NCBI RefSeq assembly: GCF_900115665.1
Contig: NZ_FOXH01000003.1
Location: 62,001-126,000 of the forward strand
Direction: 5' to 3'
Length of the DNA: 64,000 bases
Source of the DNA: Pseudarcicella hirudinis
GTDB lineage: Bacteria > Bacteroidota > Bacteroidia > Cytophagales > Spirosomataceae
Shown here: piece after piece, positions 9,005 through 20,315 of the stretch
Numbering within the stretch: position 1 is the stretch's first letter
Layout of the letters: every line of letters starts with the position of its first letter
Made by a program: the position numbers and the translations under genes
The notes under the pieces: generated by a model
Told to the model about the DNA's origin: nothing
The model's database searches: none
What the model saw: the letters and a program-made list of their open reading frames with translations, nothing else

Positions 9005-9223
9005 TCAATAATTTATAGAAGGTATAATTAAATTATTCAGCCTCTCAGAATTAGGGTACTTCTTCTTAACGCACTGTGTCTTGGTGTCCCATTCGTTTTC
9101 ATGCACATTGTACCCTATATAAATATAGGTTGTTTTCCGTTCAATGGTAACACGTATCGCAATTGGGTAGGTGCCATCCTGATTTTGCTTTTTGCGAAGA
9201 ATCGCCTTGACTGAAGATGCCAT
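9005..9223 (-). pseudogene. Truncated tyrosine recombinase (integrase), N-terminal arm domain only
   Basis: 72 residues starting MASSVKAILRKKQNQDGTYP. This is the arm-type DNA-binding domain found at the N-terminus of Bacteroidota phage/ICE integrases: SVKAILRKK, then GTYPIAIRVTIERKTTYIYIGYNV, then WDTKTQCVKKKYPNSERLNNLI. A complete integrase has about 400 residues. Here the core-binding and catalytic domains (R...H-x-x-R...Y) are missing. The reading frame leaves the family pattern right after LNNLI, as expected at a deletion or rearrangement junction. It lies 169 bp from the right-hand repeat, the usual place for int. Confidence 0.8.
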
Positions 9224-9391
9224 ATATTTGGTTTTATTTTTTCATGAATCATCTGAACAACACCTAAATATATGAAAAATTTGGTACAACAATTGCTGAT
9301 TTTTTATGAATTGATATGATTTCTTATTTTTATAACTATTTGATAGTCAATACATATTATATCATAGCGTGCCATATTGAACCATATTCCT

Positions 9392-9469
9392 TTGGGCTCA
9401 TAACCCAAAGGTCGTCAGTTCGAGTCTGGCTCCCGCTACTCAGAAAGCCACTTTTTAAGTGGCTTTTTT
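9392..9469 (+). repeat. Right 78-bp direct repeat (attR), displaced tRNA 3' end
   Basis: Identical to 5734-5811: anticodon stem to 3' end of tRNA-fMet plus its terminator. There is no tRNA 5' half in front of it, so it is the original 3' end displaced by integration, not a gene. Confidence 0.92.
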
Positions 9470-9659
9470 TTGCATTGCAGAGCATCATTTTTTCGATTGA
9501 GCCATTCAATCCGGTTCATTTAGTATGCTAACCACCATAGCCATTTTAAAATATTTGGCACCACTCTTTGATTTCCATTAATATTTTCCTGAAATGGCAG
9601 TTCACTGATAAAGTGAGGTAGGAAAGAACGGAGTAAAAAATGTTATTTGGAAAGCCATA

Positions 9660-9699
9660 AAATCAAAAACGCTCAAAACTTTAAAGTCTTGAGCGTTTT
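9660..9699 (-). terminator. Terminator of the ABC ATPase gene
   Basis: On the minus strand the hairpin AAAACGCTCAA.../...TTGAGCGTTTT (9684-9699 with 9665-9680) is followed by TTTTGATTTT, 24 nt after the stop at 9723. Confidence 0.85.
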
Positions 9700-9722
9700 C
9701 ATTTAATCTGTTTTTCTGAAAA

Positions 9723-10439
9723 TTACTTATGTAATAGATCACCCACCTTTCTTACGTGCTCATTTCTATGGTCACTTTCTACCAGACCATCTCTTAATCG
9801 CACAATTCTGTGTGCATATTGAGCAATATCATCTTCATGAGTAACCATTACAATGGTATTCCCCTTAGAATGAAGCTGATCAAAAAGATCCATAATTTCG
9901 TAGGAAGTTTTGGTATCAAGATTTCCGGTTGGTTCATCGGCTAATAGAATAGAAGGGTCATTTACCAGTGCTCTTGCTATAGCAACCCTCTGGCGCTGAC
10001 CTCCTGATAGCTCATTAGGCTTGTGACCTGCCCTGTTATCCAGGCCAACACCTTTCAAAGCGAGCATTGCCTTTTCAATCCGGTCAGATTTAGAATAGCC
10101 TGCATAGATTAACGGAAGAGCAACATTGTCTAATGATGATTGTCTGGGCAATAAGTTAAAGGTTTGAAAAACAAAACCGATTTCTTTATTTCTCACTGTT
10201 GCAAGCTCGTTTTCCGTCATTTCACTTACATCATGATCATTTAGTACATATCTTCCGGAAGTTGGCGTATCCAGACAGCCAACAATGTTCATCAAAGTAG
10301 ATTTACCGGAACCGGAAGGACCCATAAATGCTACGTATTCTCCTTTATTAACAGAAATAGTTACTGACTTCAGGGCTTCAATAATTTCTTCCCCCATTAT
10401 ATAACGTTTAGAGATATTGGTCGTTTCGATGATTTTCAT
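9723..10439 (-). CDS. ABC transporter ATP-binding protein, MacB/LolD type
   Basis: 238 residues starting at ATG 10439 ([13 protein letters not shown]); a TTG two codons upstream is less likely. Walker A GPSGSGKS (about 40-47), Q-loop [11 protein letters not shown], signature LSGGQRQR, Walker B ILLADEP followed by TGNLD, and the H-loop VTHED are all present. The close LolD/MacB/FtsE pattern suggests it energises a lipoprotein-release or peptide/antibiotic exporter. No permease gene is adjacent, so the partner is elsewhere. Confidence 0.93.
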   Translation of the reverse strand: MKIIETTNISKRYIMGEEIIEALKSVTISVNKGEYVAFMGPSGSGKSTLMNIVGCLDTPTSGRYVLNDHDVSEMTENELATVRNKEIGFVFQTFNLLPRQSSLDNVALPLIYAGYSKSDRIEKAMLALKGVGLDNRAGHKPNELSGGQRQRVAIARALVNDPSILLADEPTGNLDTKTSYEIMDLFDQLHSKGNTIVMVTHEDDIAQYAHRIVRLRDGLVESDHRNEHVRKVGDLLHK

Positions 10440-10497
10440 GTTCAAAATTATATATGTGAATAGGGATTGGTATCTTAAAATAATGGATATTCCTGAA

Positions 10498-10875
10498 TTA
10501 ATTGGCAGAAAGGCTCTTCTGTTTATCTTTCCCGATCATGCCTAAATGTGTATGAGTAAAGCTGTCTTCAAATTTTAAGCCATAGCCCATTATTCTGTCA
10601 AAGGCAGAATGACTGAAAAGAATGACTCCGGCCAAGATGAGGGCTTCATTTTTCAAAAGATAGCCAAGTATCCCAATCAAAATACCAAGTCCTTTGTGAT
10701 GGAAAAAATTATAAGCCCAGGCTCCCAGTTTCGGATTCAGAAGATATCCTGACATACTTAAGTCCGGAACGAGTAAGAACACCGGGAAATACCACCAGGA
10801 GAAATTCAGCTGACTGAATATAAAGATACCTAAAGCAAACTGCGCAGTTTCTTCTAATTGCAGAATAGATTTCAT
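10498..10875 (-). CDS. DUF4260 family small membrane protein
   Basis: 125 residues matching the DUF4260 pattern: [12 protein letters not shown], then [34 protein letters not shown], then two more hydrophobic segments and a conserved [23 protein letters not shown] tail. About four transmembrane helices; function unknown. It lies between the ABC ATPase and the large TPR protein, all on the minus strand, with gaps of about 60-90 nt. Confidence 0.88.
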   Translation of the reverse strand: MKSILQLEETAQFALGIFIFSQLNFSWWYFPVFLLVPDLSMSGYLLNPKLGAWAYNFFHHKGLGILIGILGYLLKNEALILAGVILFSHSAFDRIMGYGLKFEDSFTHTHLGMIGKDKQKSLSAN

Positions 10876-10961
10876 AAATGATAATTGTAAATCTCCGGTA
10901 AATTGGTTCAGTAAAAGCTATGAAACAGAATAATCCATAAACTACAATCAAACTTATAAAA

Positions 10962-13424
10962 TTATTGAAATCCAGCACTTTGTTTTTCGATAGATGACAA
11001 CTTAGCTTGATAGGTTGGTAAAAAATGCTGATAATCGGTTGCAGATAGTTTCTGAAGTTTTTCCAGACCATCATGCGCATAGTCCTTCATCCCGATTTCC
11101 AGGCTTTGTAAAATGTATAGTTTATAGAGTTCAGGAGAGTTTTTCCGCCAGCTAATGGCATTTAAAGCAATATTGTACGCATCATTGGATTTCTTTTGAT
11201 TGTTATAAAAATCAATGGCTTTTTTAACGATTCCTGTATTAAGTGGATTTTGTTGAATTAACTGTTCAATTGTTTTTCCTTCGGAAGAAATGTTAGTGTC
11301 CCGGCTTTCTTTTTTCACCAGGGTATTCAGCAAAATTTGAAAATACCGGTTCTTTTTTGAAGTTGTATCGCCAGTCGCTCTGGCAGATAGTTTCTGAAAA
11401 GCAATAATTTTATTTCCCTTATAATATTCCTGAATAGTTTCTGCAAAGAGAAGGTCTTCAGCTACAGATTCATTATCTTCTTTTTCTGCTATTTTTTGAA
11501 GTGGTAAATTCTCTCCCGTGCTTTTCTGTGCGATTGTCTGGTTGTATAGCCAGGAAAAATCTGAAACGGATAATCCTTGGTCCTGTTTATCAGAAGTTTT
11601 AAAGAATTCAAGATGGTCTTTATTCTCCTGTTCAGAAACCAGGCTTAAAGCCCATAAATTCCCCTGAAAAGAAGGATAGTCGTTTCTTTCAGCATTTGCT
11701 CCGATTTCTTTTTGAGTGTCCCTTTTGCCATTTTTTGCCCAAAAAGCAATAATATTGCTTTTCACAACATTTGAAAGTCCGGCATTTTTTTCAGCCAGAT
11801 TGTAATAAATAACAGCTGAGTCGACCAGGTTTGATTTAGCATATAAATAGGCCAGATTGTTTTGCAGTTCTCCATTCTCAGGGAATTTTTGTAAACCTTC
11901 CTTCAAGGTAAACATCGCTTCAAAAAAATGGTCTTCATCATAAAAAGAGCGACTTAGTCCTTCGAACGCAAATGGAGAAGGGTCTCTGGTTAAGGCTTTT
12001 TTGAAATATAAAGCGGCAGTTTCATTATCACCCTGATTTAAGGCCAATGAAGCCAATGCATAATTAGTTTTGTGGTTCCATCCGTCAAATGCAGCAGCAG
12101 ATTTGTATTCTATTTCGGCAAATTTCAAATCTTTTTGAGCTGTGTAAAGATCACCGAGCTGATTGTAATAACCGGAAAATGCCTGATTCAGGGGAAAGAA
12201 ATTACGCATTGATAATAAAGCAACAATGGTAATTAAAGCTCCGATCCGGAAAGCTGTCAGTGGAATACTCAGAGGCTTGAAAACAACTTTTGAGACATCA
12301 AGCTTTTGAGCAAAGAGAGCATGGAAATTGGCCAGAACATAGAAAATGAATAAAATCCCCATTACCAGATGACTGTAAGTGATTCCATCTTCCAGGGTTT
12401 CAATGATCGGTTCATTGGCTGTGGCGAAAGCAAATCCTGTGGTGCTGATTGTAATAATAGCCAAACCAAGATATAAAAATGCACCGACGGAATCGAAACG
12501 GAAGATTTTTTCATAAAGGAGCTTTCTGTGTTTTAAGCCCCAAATGCCAAGAAGTGTAGAGATTGCCAGTAAAAGAAAGGGATTAAAATAAATAATGTCC
12601 CAATAAATAGTTTTATTGTTATGAAGGAAAACCAGAAGAATATTGGCTAAATAAAAAAGACTTCCGATGAAAAAGTTTGTTAAAGGCTGCTGGCTTCCGG
12701 AAGAAGTTGAGATAAAAAGAAATCCTCTGACAATTTCATAAGATACTATAAAAGCGAAGACGATGCTTATCAGCAAAGCACCCGGGAATGCATAACTAAT
12801 CAGAAATAACAGTGGCTCCGGATTACCGGCTCCTGAAATCTTTTTACCAATCAGGAAATAAACAAGGGCCAGTAAAACAGTAATCCCTCCAAATGTCAGA
12901 AACCTGTTAAGAATATGGATATTGCTTTTGAAGGCATGAAAGAAATAACTGATGCCACCAAAAACAATGATAAGGAAGATGGTAACATATCTTCCTGAAT
13001 GCCCAAAATATAAATCGAGATTCAGACTGCTTAACCAGAAAATGATTCCTGCCATTCCGATAGTGTACCAAAATTTTGGTAAATCAGTGAGGGCTGATAG
13101 AATTAGCAGGAAAGAAAGAATCAATAAAACGGCATAAAAGTAAGAAGCCGGCTTGTTGATGTGCATAGGTGAGGCTACAAATTGCTCTGTTACAATAAAA
13201 GCCTTGGCTGGGATACTTAGTGTTTCGTTCGGTGTTTTAAAAGTATCAAGTGTGACGGGTAATTCGCCCAACTCACTTAGTATATCCCAATGGATGACAT
13301 TCTCTAATCCTGAAAACCATTGAAAAAACAGAAGAATCAGACTGAATGCCAGGAGGCAAAGGAAAAAAAGATAAAGGAATTTATTCGAATTTGGCCAGTT
13401 TTTCCAAAAGATAAGAGCATGCAT
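10962..13424 (-). CDS. Large membrane protein with C-terminal TPR repeats
   Basis: 820 residues. The N-terminal half (about 1-410) has roughly ten to twelve hydrophobic helices. The C-terminal half is soluble and helical with tetratricopeptide repeats, most clearly AEIEYKSAAAFDGWNHKTNYALASLALNQGD and the following AALYFKKALTRDPSPFAFEGLSRSFYD and PENGELQNNLAYLYAKSNLVDSAVIYYNLAEK. Such membrane-TPR fusions are common and uncharacterised in Bacteroidota. A protein-interaction role at the inner membrane is likely, but no process can be assigned. Confidence 0.75.
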   Translation of the reverse strand: MHALIFWKNWPNSNKFLYLFFLCLLAFSLILLFFQWFSGLENVIHWDILSELGELPVTLDTFKTPNETLSIPAKAFIVTEQFVASPMHINKPASYFYAVLLILSFLLILSALTDLPKFWYTIGMAGIIFWLSSLNLDLYFGHSGRYVTIFLIIVFGGISYFFHAFKSNIHILNRFLTFGGITVLLALVYFLIGKKISGAGNPEPLLFLISYAFPGALLISIVFAFIVSYEIVRGFLFISTSSGSQQPLTNFFIGSLFYLANILLVFLHNNKTIYWDIIYFNPFLLLAISTLLGIWGLKHRKLLYEKIFRFDSVGAFLYLGLAIITISTTGFAFATANEPIIETLEDGITYSHLVMGILFIFYVLANFHALFAQKLDVSKVVFKPLSIPLTAFRIGALITIVALLSMRNFFPLNQAFSGYYNQLGDLYTAQKDLKFAEIEYKSAAAFDGWNHKTNYALASLALNQGDNETAALYFKKALTRDPSPFAFEGLSRSFYDEDHFFEAMFTLKEGLQKFPENGELQNNLAYLYAKSNLVDSAVIYYNLAEKNAGLSNVVKSNIIAFWAKNGKRDTQKEIGANAERNDYPSFQGNLWALSLVSEQENKDHLEFFKTSDKQDQGLSVSDFSWLYNQTIAQKSTGENLPLQKIAEKEDNESVAEDLLFAETIQEYYKGNKIIAFQKLSARATGDTTSKKNRYFQILLNTLVKKESRDTNISSEGKTIEQLIQQNPLNTGIVKKAIDFYNNQKKSNDAYNIALNAISWRKNSPELYKLYILQSLEIGMKDYAHDGLEKLQKLSATDYQHFLPTYQAKLSSIEKQSAGFQ

Positions 13425-13956
13425 AATTTGGTAGTATTTCTTTCAAAACAAAGTTAGGCAGGTTTTATTGTTTTGATAAATGAAATATTAAAATTGAAAC
13501 AGGATATGATTAATCAGATTAAATAAGAAAATGTACTGAGCTGATTTGGTGAAAAAAAAGCATTTATGAATATTTTGATAAGAATAAATTAAGCAAATTA
13601 ATGGCTATCATTTGTAATATGACTAACAATTGATAATTGTTTTTAATGGTTTTCTTAATCACCGGATTGAAAAGAGATAGATCCTTCTCCGGAACGCTTC
13701 CCTTTAACATAATTATTTTATGTAAAATGAGGTTTAAGCAGGTTAAATAGTGCTTTTATAGTGCCTCAAACTTATTTTGCATAGAATCAGTGAATTACTA
13801 AAGATATAAGCCTGAAAGGAGGGAAGAATGAAAATTAGTTTGTATAAATTTTTACTGTTTTCATGAAAAAGACCCCAAAACGGCAAATTCCTTCCTCAAA
13901 TACAACAAAACATCATAATATTAGGCAAAAATATTGCTAAAATCCAAAAACAAGTA
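13425..13956. other. Long AT-rich intergenic region between divergent genes
   Basis: About 530 bases between the TPR membrane gene (minus) and atpD (plus). No gene or RNA recognised. Promoters for both directions are expected here; only the atpD one (13957-13987) is clear. Confidence 0.5.
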
Positions 13957-15579
<1,623 letters not shown>

Positions 15580-15592
15580 GTTATGATTTTAA

Positions 15593-15665
15593 ATTAAGAG
15601 TTACGGGAGGAAACAGAAGTACCACTTGTAACTCTTAATTCACGACTCATAATTCATAACTCGTC
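15593..15665 (+). repeat. Inverted repeat and 7-nt phased repeat in the atpD-atpC spacer
   Basis: Perfect 12-bp inverted repeat (15593-15604 with 15628-15639). From 15631 the sequence runs in five heptads ACTCTTA, ATTCACG, ACTCATA, ATTCATA, ACTCGTC. This is the same type of spacer repeat as in the ribosomal cluster. Confidence 0.75.
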
Positions 15666-15673
15666 ATAAGAGC

Positions 15674-15904
15674 ATGCATGTAGAAATAATTACCCCAGAT
15701 AAAAAAGTCTTTTCAGGTGAGGCTGATATCGTAACACTTCCGGGTACGAACGGATCATTCCAAATTTTAAAAGACCATGCCCCTATCGTCAGCACTTTGA
15801 CTAAAGGTGATGTCATAGCGGATAAACAGACCTTCACCATTGATGGTGGTGTGGTGGAAGTATTACAAAATAAGGTGTTGGTTTTGGCCGAAGCCGTTTT
15901 GTAA
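15674..15904 (+). CDS. atpC: F1Fo ATP synthase subunit epsilon
   Basis: 76 residues containing only the N-terminal beta-sandwich of epsilon: MHVEIITPDKKVFSGEADIVTLPGTNGSFQILKDHAPIVS and an FTIDGGVVEVLQNKVLVLAE end. The C-terminal helical hairpin that inhibits ATP hydrolysis in E. coli (138 residues) is absent. Such short epsilon subunits are normal in this phylum. Last gene of the two-gene operon, followed by a terminator. Confidence 0.95.
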   Translation: MHVEIITPDKKVFSGEADIVTLPGTNGSFQILKDHAPIVSTLTKGDVIADKQTFTIDGGVVEVLQNKVLVLAEAVL

Positions 15905-15925
15905 AAATTTTGTGGTTTGAAATTA

Positions 15926-15964
15926 AAAGCACAAGTTCTGGTTTTGGAGCTTGTGCTTTTTTTA
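15926..15964 (+). terminator. Terminator of atpD-atpC
   Basis: Stem AAAGCACAAG/CTTGTGCTTT (15926-15935 with 15950-15959) followed by a T run. Confidence 0.88.
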
Positions 15965-16044
15965 TAACCTTTGGAAAATATTAGTAGAAACCTGTAAACT
16001 GACATTAACCCTTCTTTTCCGACTTCCTGAACTTTACTTCGGTT

Positions 16045-17058
16045 ATGAAATACTTTAGTCTTCTGCTAACTATCCAGATAGTTCTTTTTTCCTGTAATAA
16101 CCCCACAAAGGTAAAAGAAGTAAACAGAGGCTTCTATTATTGGAAATCGACTGTCCGTTTTTCCCCTAATGAATATTCAATTTTACAAAAAAACAAGGTC
16201 AGGGAGCTCTATGTGAAGTTTTTTGATGTAGACTGGAGTTTTATAGAAAAGAAACCGATTCCTAAAGCTATTGTCAGATTTCAGGAAAATCGACTTGATT
16301 CTCTTCATATCATTCCGGTAATTTTTATTACAAACAGAACACTTCAACATATTGAGTACCGTGAAATAGAAAAGTTGTCGGAAGCTATTCACCAAAAAAT
16401 AAAATCTCTTGCTCCGGGAGCATTTCATGAAATCCAGATTGATTGCGACTGGACTTTGTCAACAAAGGTCAAATACTTTCACTTATTGAAAAAATTGTCG
16501 GAAAAGCATTCTTACTTATCTGCAACAATCCGGCTTCATCAGATAAAGTACTTCAGCAAAACAGGAGTACCTCCTGTAAAAAAAGGAATGTTAATGTGCT
16601 ATAATATGGCAGATTGGCAGAAATCAAGTGTGCAAAACTCTATTTTTGACCTGAAAATACTCGCTAATTACACAGAAGATCTGGACAAATATCCGCTTCC
16701 TTTGGATGTGGTATTCCCCGTTTTCAGATGGGCAATAATTTATAGGAATGATAAATTTTTAGGATTTGTGAATAATCTGGACCAGGAGGAACTTGCTCAC
16801 AGTACCTGTTTGAAGCCATTGCCGGATTCTGATAAATTTGAAGTAGTAAAAGACACATTTGCATTTGGAAAATCAATCCGAAAAGGAGACATTTTCAGAC
16901 CGGAATATTGCTCAATTGATGACCTTTTAAAAGGTTCACATTTACTTAGTAAAAAAATATCGAACGAAAAACTTACATTTGCGTTATACCATCTCGACGA
17001 CCAAAGTCTTTCCTTCTACCATCATGAATCCATTCAGAAATTATTTCAGTCTTTCTAA
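16045..17058 (+). CDS. Uncharacterised lipoprotein, possible TIM-barrel
   Basis: 337 residues with a lipoprotein signal (MKYFSLLLTIQIVLFSC, Cys 17). Regularly spaced beta-strand and helix segments (VRELYVKFFDVDWSF, LHIIPVIFITN, FHEIQIDCDWTLSTKVKYFHLLKKL, YLSATIRLHQI, KKGMLMCYNMADW) suggest an alpha/beta barrel like glycosidase-related DUF3142 proteins; this is inference from pattern. Catalytic residues cannot be fixed, though the Asp residues in QIDCDWT are candidates. Its 3' end overlaps the next lipoprotein gene by 35 nt, so the two are translationally linked. Confidence 0.6.
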   Translation: MKYFSLLLTIQIVLFSCNNPTKVKEVNRGFYYWKSTVRFSPNEYSILQKNKVRELYVKFFDVDWSFIEKKPIPKAIVRFQENRLDSLHIIPVIFITNRTLQHIEYREIEKLSEAIHQKIKSLAPGAFHEIQIDCDWTLSTKVKYFHLLKKLSEKHSYLSATIRLHQIKYFSKTGVPPVKKGMLMCYNMADWQKSSVQNSIFDLKILANYTEDLDKYPLPLDVVFPVFRWAIIYRNDKFLGFVNNLDQEELAHSTCLKPLPDSDKFEVVKDTFAFGKSIRKGDIFRPEYCSIDDLLKGSHLLSKKISNEKLTFALYHLDDQSLSFYHHESIQKLFQSF

Positions 17059-19369
17059 AAAATCAGCTAAAGCATTTATCGTTTTTACAATCCTGGCTTG
17101 CGGACCAGGTCTGGCAGATTATGATGAATTTGTAAGTTATTTTATGCCGGAAAGTACAAATGCCTCTTTGCACGATCAAAAATATCATTTTACCAGTCAG
17201 CAGTTTTATAATGAAAATGAAGGAGAATCTTCATCTGATACCTCTGATATTGTACATGCAACCAATGTCAAGTCATGGTCGGACTATTGCAATGCCAGAC
17301 TTTCTGATAACGATATTGCTGCTTCTGTTTATGGAAACAGTGAAAAACTTATTACTTTTTTAAGAAATAACGGAAAGCAGCAAGCCGCAGATTATCTCTT
17401 AATGGCTAAAAAAGCAGACATGGCTTATCAGGTCGGTGATTATTTTGAAGAAAGTAAAAAAGATAGCGTAATACTTAAGAAGATTTTCGAAGAGATCAGG
17501 AATATTTCTCCAGGTCTTCAGGATGATTTTCTTAAGGAAAGATATGCTTTCCAATGTGTAAAGCTGGCTAAAATGCTCAATCTGAACAGAGAGACGATCT
17601 CTTTGTATGAGAAACAGATCGCTCCTCTAAAAAAGAAATCATTTATCTCTGATTGGGCACAGGCCCGAAAAGCCGGAGCAGAACTTGCTTTAGGAGATAC
17701 AGCAAAAGCATATTATGATTTTGCAATGGTTTTTGACAAATGTCCGACCAGAAGAAATGAGGCTGAGTTAAGTGTGAGGATACATAATATTGGTTTTCAG
17801 GAATCAGCTGTGAATTTATGTAAAGACAATCATGAAAAAGCGGCGCTTTATGCTTTTGCTGCCATAAGAAATGGTCAGGATGGGTTAGACTTGCTAAAGA
17901 AGATGGTAGAACTTGACCCCGGAAATCCCTTAATAGAGCTAGTGATGGCAAGGGAAATCAATAAGAATGAGTTTTATTTTTTCCCTCAGAGCTATTATGA
18001 AGGAGAGATTACAGATACTGTTAATATTCCTAAAAAGATTAAAGACCCCAACAGCTATTTCTCAAAATTGAGGGATTATGCATTGGAATGTGCCGAAAAT
18101 AAAAGCTTGCCCAATACAGGATTTTGGTTTACAGCGGCATCTTATATGGAAATGGTAGCAAGAGATTTTGATAAATCTTCGGAATATTTGTCAAAAGCAA
18201 AGCAGATTCCGACTCAAAATAAGAGTTTGAAAACCCAGATTGATTTACAGGAATTACTATTGGCTGTTTATTCAGGAAAGGAGATTTCTGCTGAAACTGA
18301 GCAAAGAATTATCCCATATCTGGAGAAATTTCTTAAAACCGATAATTTCAGAATATCAAATACTCTGGTTGAGGCCTGTAAAGTTTTATCATCTGAATAC
18401 AGAAATCATACAGTCGGGTCATCAAAAGGAGGGTGGTTGTCATCTTGTACCAAAACAACTTCAGTAAGTGCAGGAGCTATTGCTGAATACAAGGCAAAAT
18501 CATACCTCATGTTGATGCTCACCACCTATCAGGTTAATACAACAGGGTTTCAGTCTCAGACAGACCAGTTTGAAATAGAAGATACAACCTCATCTGCGAC
18601 AATCAATAATGTTATTACATACTTCTCAAAACCCAATCCGACGGATTTTGATAAAAGACTGATTAAGTTGTCTGGATTTAGTAAAGATGATTTATATACT
18701 CTGCTTGGAAGAAGAGCATTATCAGAACACTCCTTTGCATTAGCAGAAGAGGCTTTTGGTAAAGTAAATTCCAAAAAATGGAAGGAAGAACCCTGGAAGA
18801 CCTTTTTCAATGAAGATCCGTTTTATATAGCAGCGGATAATTCAGAAACTCCAAATACTTATACCCCTTATACCTTTGCTAAAAAAATGGCTGATTTAGA
18901 AAAGCGTTTCAGGCAAAATCCGAATGATAAAGAAAGTGCTTATCTGCTTGGATGTGGAACTTTTAATATAACCTATTCAGGTAATTCGTGGTTATTAGTA
19001 AAAAGAGGCTGGAGTGGTGCCGAAGTATCAAGTTATATGCATCGTAATTATTCAACAGAATATTATATGGCTGAAAAATCAAGACAATATTTTGATGAGG
19101 CTATAAAATCAACTGATCCGGAGCTATCAGCGAAAGCTTGCTTTGGCGCTTCAAAATGTGAGGCGACAGCCTTCTTCGTTTACCGGAATACAAAAGACCC
19201 TGACCCGAAAGAGGAATATGGTTTATTTGAGAAAAGAATGAGTCAGGAGGAGAAACAGAAATACCGTCATTACTTCGGAATCTTAAAAACCCGTTATCAA
19301 AATACCAGATTTCAACAGGAAATTTTAAGGGAATGTGGACTTTATCATGACTTTGTAGCAGGTAAATAA
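17024..19369 (+). CDS. Large uncharacterised lipoprotein (helical repeat)
   Basis: 781 residues from ATG 17024, which starts inside the previous gene. A TTG at 16979 in frame is rejected because the lipoprotein signal (AFIVFTILAC, Cys 23) only makes sense from 17024. The rest is helical and soluble with TPR/Sel1-like stretches (AGAELALGDTAKAYYDFAMVFDKCP, HEKAALYAFAAIRNGQDGLDLLKKMVELDPGNP, FDEAIKSTDPELSAKACFGASKCEA). No catalytic motif is seen. Function unknown. The tight coupling to the 337-residue lipoprotein suggests they work together at the outer membrane. Confidence 0.6.
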   Translation: MNPFRNYFSLSKKSAKAFIVFTILACGPGLADYDEFVSYFMPESTNASLHDQKYHFTSQQFYNENEGESSSDTSDIVHATNVKSWSDYCNARLSDNDIAASVYGNSEKLITFLRNNGKQQAADYLLMAKKADMAYQVGDYFEESKKDSVILKKIFEEIRNISPGLQDDFLKERYAFQCVKLAKMLNLNRETISLYEKQIAPLKKKSFISDWAQARKAGAELALGDTAKAYYDFAMVFDKCPTRRNEAELSVRIHNIGFQESAVNLCKDNHEKAALYAFAAIRNGQDGLDLLKKMVELDPGNPLIELVMAREINKNEFYFFPQSYYEGEITDTVNIPKKIKDPNSYFSKLRDYALECAENKSLPNTGFWFTAASYMEMVARDFDKSSEYLSKAKQIPTQNKSLKTQIDLQELLLAVYSGKEISAETEQRIIPYLEKFLKTDNFRISNTLVEACKVLSSEYRNHTVGSSKGGWLSSCTKTTSVSAGAIAEYKAKSYLMLMLTTYQVNTTGFQSQTDQFEIEDTTSSATINNVITYFSKPNPTDFDKRLIKLSGFSKDDLYTLLGRRALSEHSFALAEEAFGKVNSKKWKEEPWKTFFNEDPFYIAADNSETPNTYTPYTFAKKMADLEKRFRQNPNDKESAYLLGCGTFNITYSGNSWLLVKRGWSGAEVSSYMHRNYSTEYYMAEKSRQYFDEAIKSTDPELSAKACFGASKCEATAFFVYRNTKDPDPKEEYGLFEKRMSQEEKQKYRHYFGILKTRYQNTRFQQEILRECGLYHDFVAGK

Positions 19370-19475
19370 GGTCGATCCTGATCAAATTTGTAATGATATT
19401 TAAATGGAATAATGTTGGGTGTAGAGAATGTTTTATTATTTTTACGCGAAACGTCTCATGCTAATATTGCTATAC

Positions 19476-20015
19476 ATGAAAAAAAATCTAATGTTACTCA
19501 GTCTTTTAGTATTACTGGGGAGTTGTTCTAAAAAGACCTATCTAACTGGGAATTTAATGTACCTTTTTGAAGAAAATGAACTTCAATTAAGTAAGATTCA
19601 ATTATATAATGATAATCCTCTGTTTTTGGAAAGAGAGGTTGCATCTTCAGATGCCAATGTGAAATCAGGAAAGGTGTTTTTTAAGAACGGACGTTATATA
19701 AACAGGATATCTCTCGAAAAAGAAACGCCCGGACTTTTAGTAAAAGAATCAAAAGGACAACTACTTGTAGGGTTTGAATCTGGTTCCGGAGAAGAAAAAG
19801 CTCTTCACTTTGCACCTGTCGCAGGAGAGAAAGGAGAATATTTCTATCAATTGGTTGATGAAAAAGGAAGTGCTTTGTTTTCCAGATTAGAATATGATGG
19901 CAACAGATATTTAGTAATTTATAAGAAACCGAGAGTTCGGTTAATGGTCATGAAATCAACATTGAACGGCTTGAAGATCAAAACACATAAAATGAAAGGA
20001 AATAAGGTGAAATAA
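19476..20015 (+). CDS. Small uncharacterised lipoprotein
   Basis: 179 residues from ATG 19476 (MKKNLMLLSLLVLLGSCSKK), a textbook lipoprotein signal with Cys 17. In-frame upstream starts at 19428 would place extra residues before the signal and are rejected. The mature part is beta-rich with no family I recognise. It lies 106 nt after the large lipoprotein and is followed by a strong terminator, so it may be the third gene of the same operon. Confidence 0.6.
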   Translation: MKKNLMLLSLLVLLGSCSKKTYLTGNLMYLFEENELQLSKIQLYNDNPLFLEREVASSDANVKSGKVFFKNGRYINRISLEKETPGLLVKESKGQLLVGFESGSGEEKALHFAPVAGEKGEYFYQLVDEKGSALFSRLEYDGNRYLVIYKKPRVRLMVMKSTLNGLKIKTHKMKGNKVK

Positions 20016-20034
20016 GATAACCTTTTGTAAAAAA

Positions 20035-20068
20035 ACACCACAACTATTCCCGTTGTGGTGTTTTTTTA
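20035..20068 (+). terminator. Terminator after the lipoprotein cluster
   Basis: Stem ACACCACAAC/GTTGTGGTGT (20035-20044 with 20052-20061) with A's before and a seven-T run after. Confidence 0.92.
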
Positions 20069-20176
20069 TGGACGTAATCCATTTTTCTCAAAAAAAAATT
20101 CACTTCAACACTGATTTTCCGAAGAAAAACCAGTTTATTTTCATTTTTGAGGAAAATGTTTGAAACTTTAAATAGG

Positions 20177-20231
20177 TATGCTTGCATAATTTTTTTTTAT
20201 TCAACAACTTTACCCATTATGCAAAGCATAA
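20177..20231 (+). promoter_or_regulatory. Two palindromic operator sites upstream of the MarR gene
   Basis: TATGCTTGCATA at 20177-20188 and TTATGCAAAGCATAA at 20217-20231 share the half-site TTATGC/GCATAA. The same palindrome recurs before the acyl-CoA dehydrogenase gene. The first site overlaps a TTG that could serve as the -33 element. They are probably binding sites of the adjacent MarR regulator (inference). Confidence 0.7.
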
Positions 20232-20315
20232 CATTTACTTAATTTTGGACAACAAAACATCTTAGTAAAAGTTGACGGGTTGTTAACCACCAGAATTACC
20301 AATAAAATTTCCAAT

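Noticed and set aside
9392-9469. A second tRNA-fMet gene
   Set aside because: Only the 3' part from the anticodon stem is present; it has no D arm or 5' acceptor strand.
9316-9531. A 71-residue open frame spanning the right-hand repeat
   Set aside because: It translates the displaced tRNA 3' end and its terminator; no coding features.
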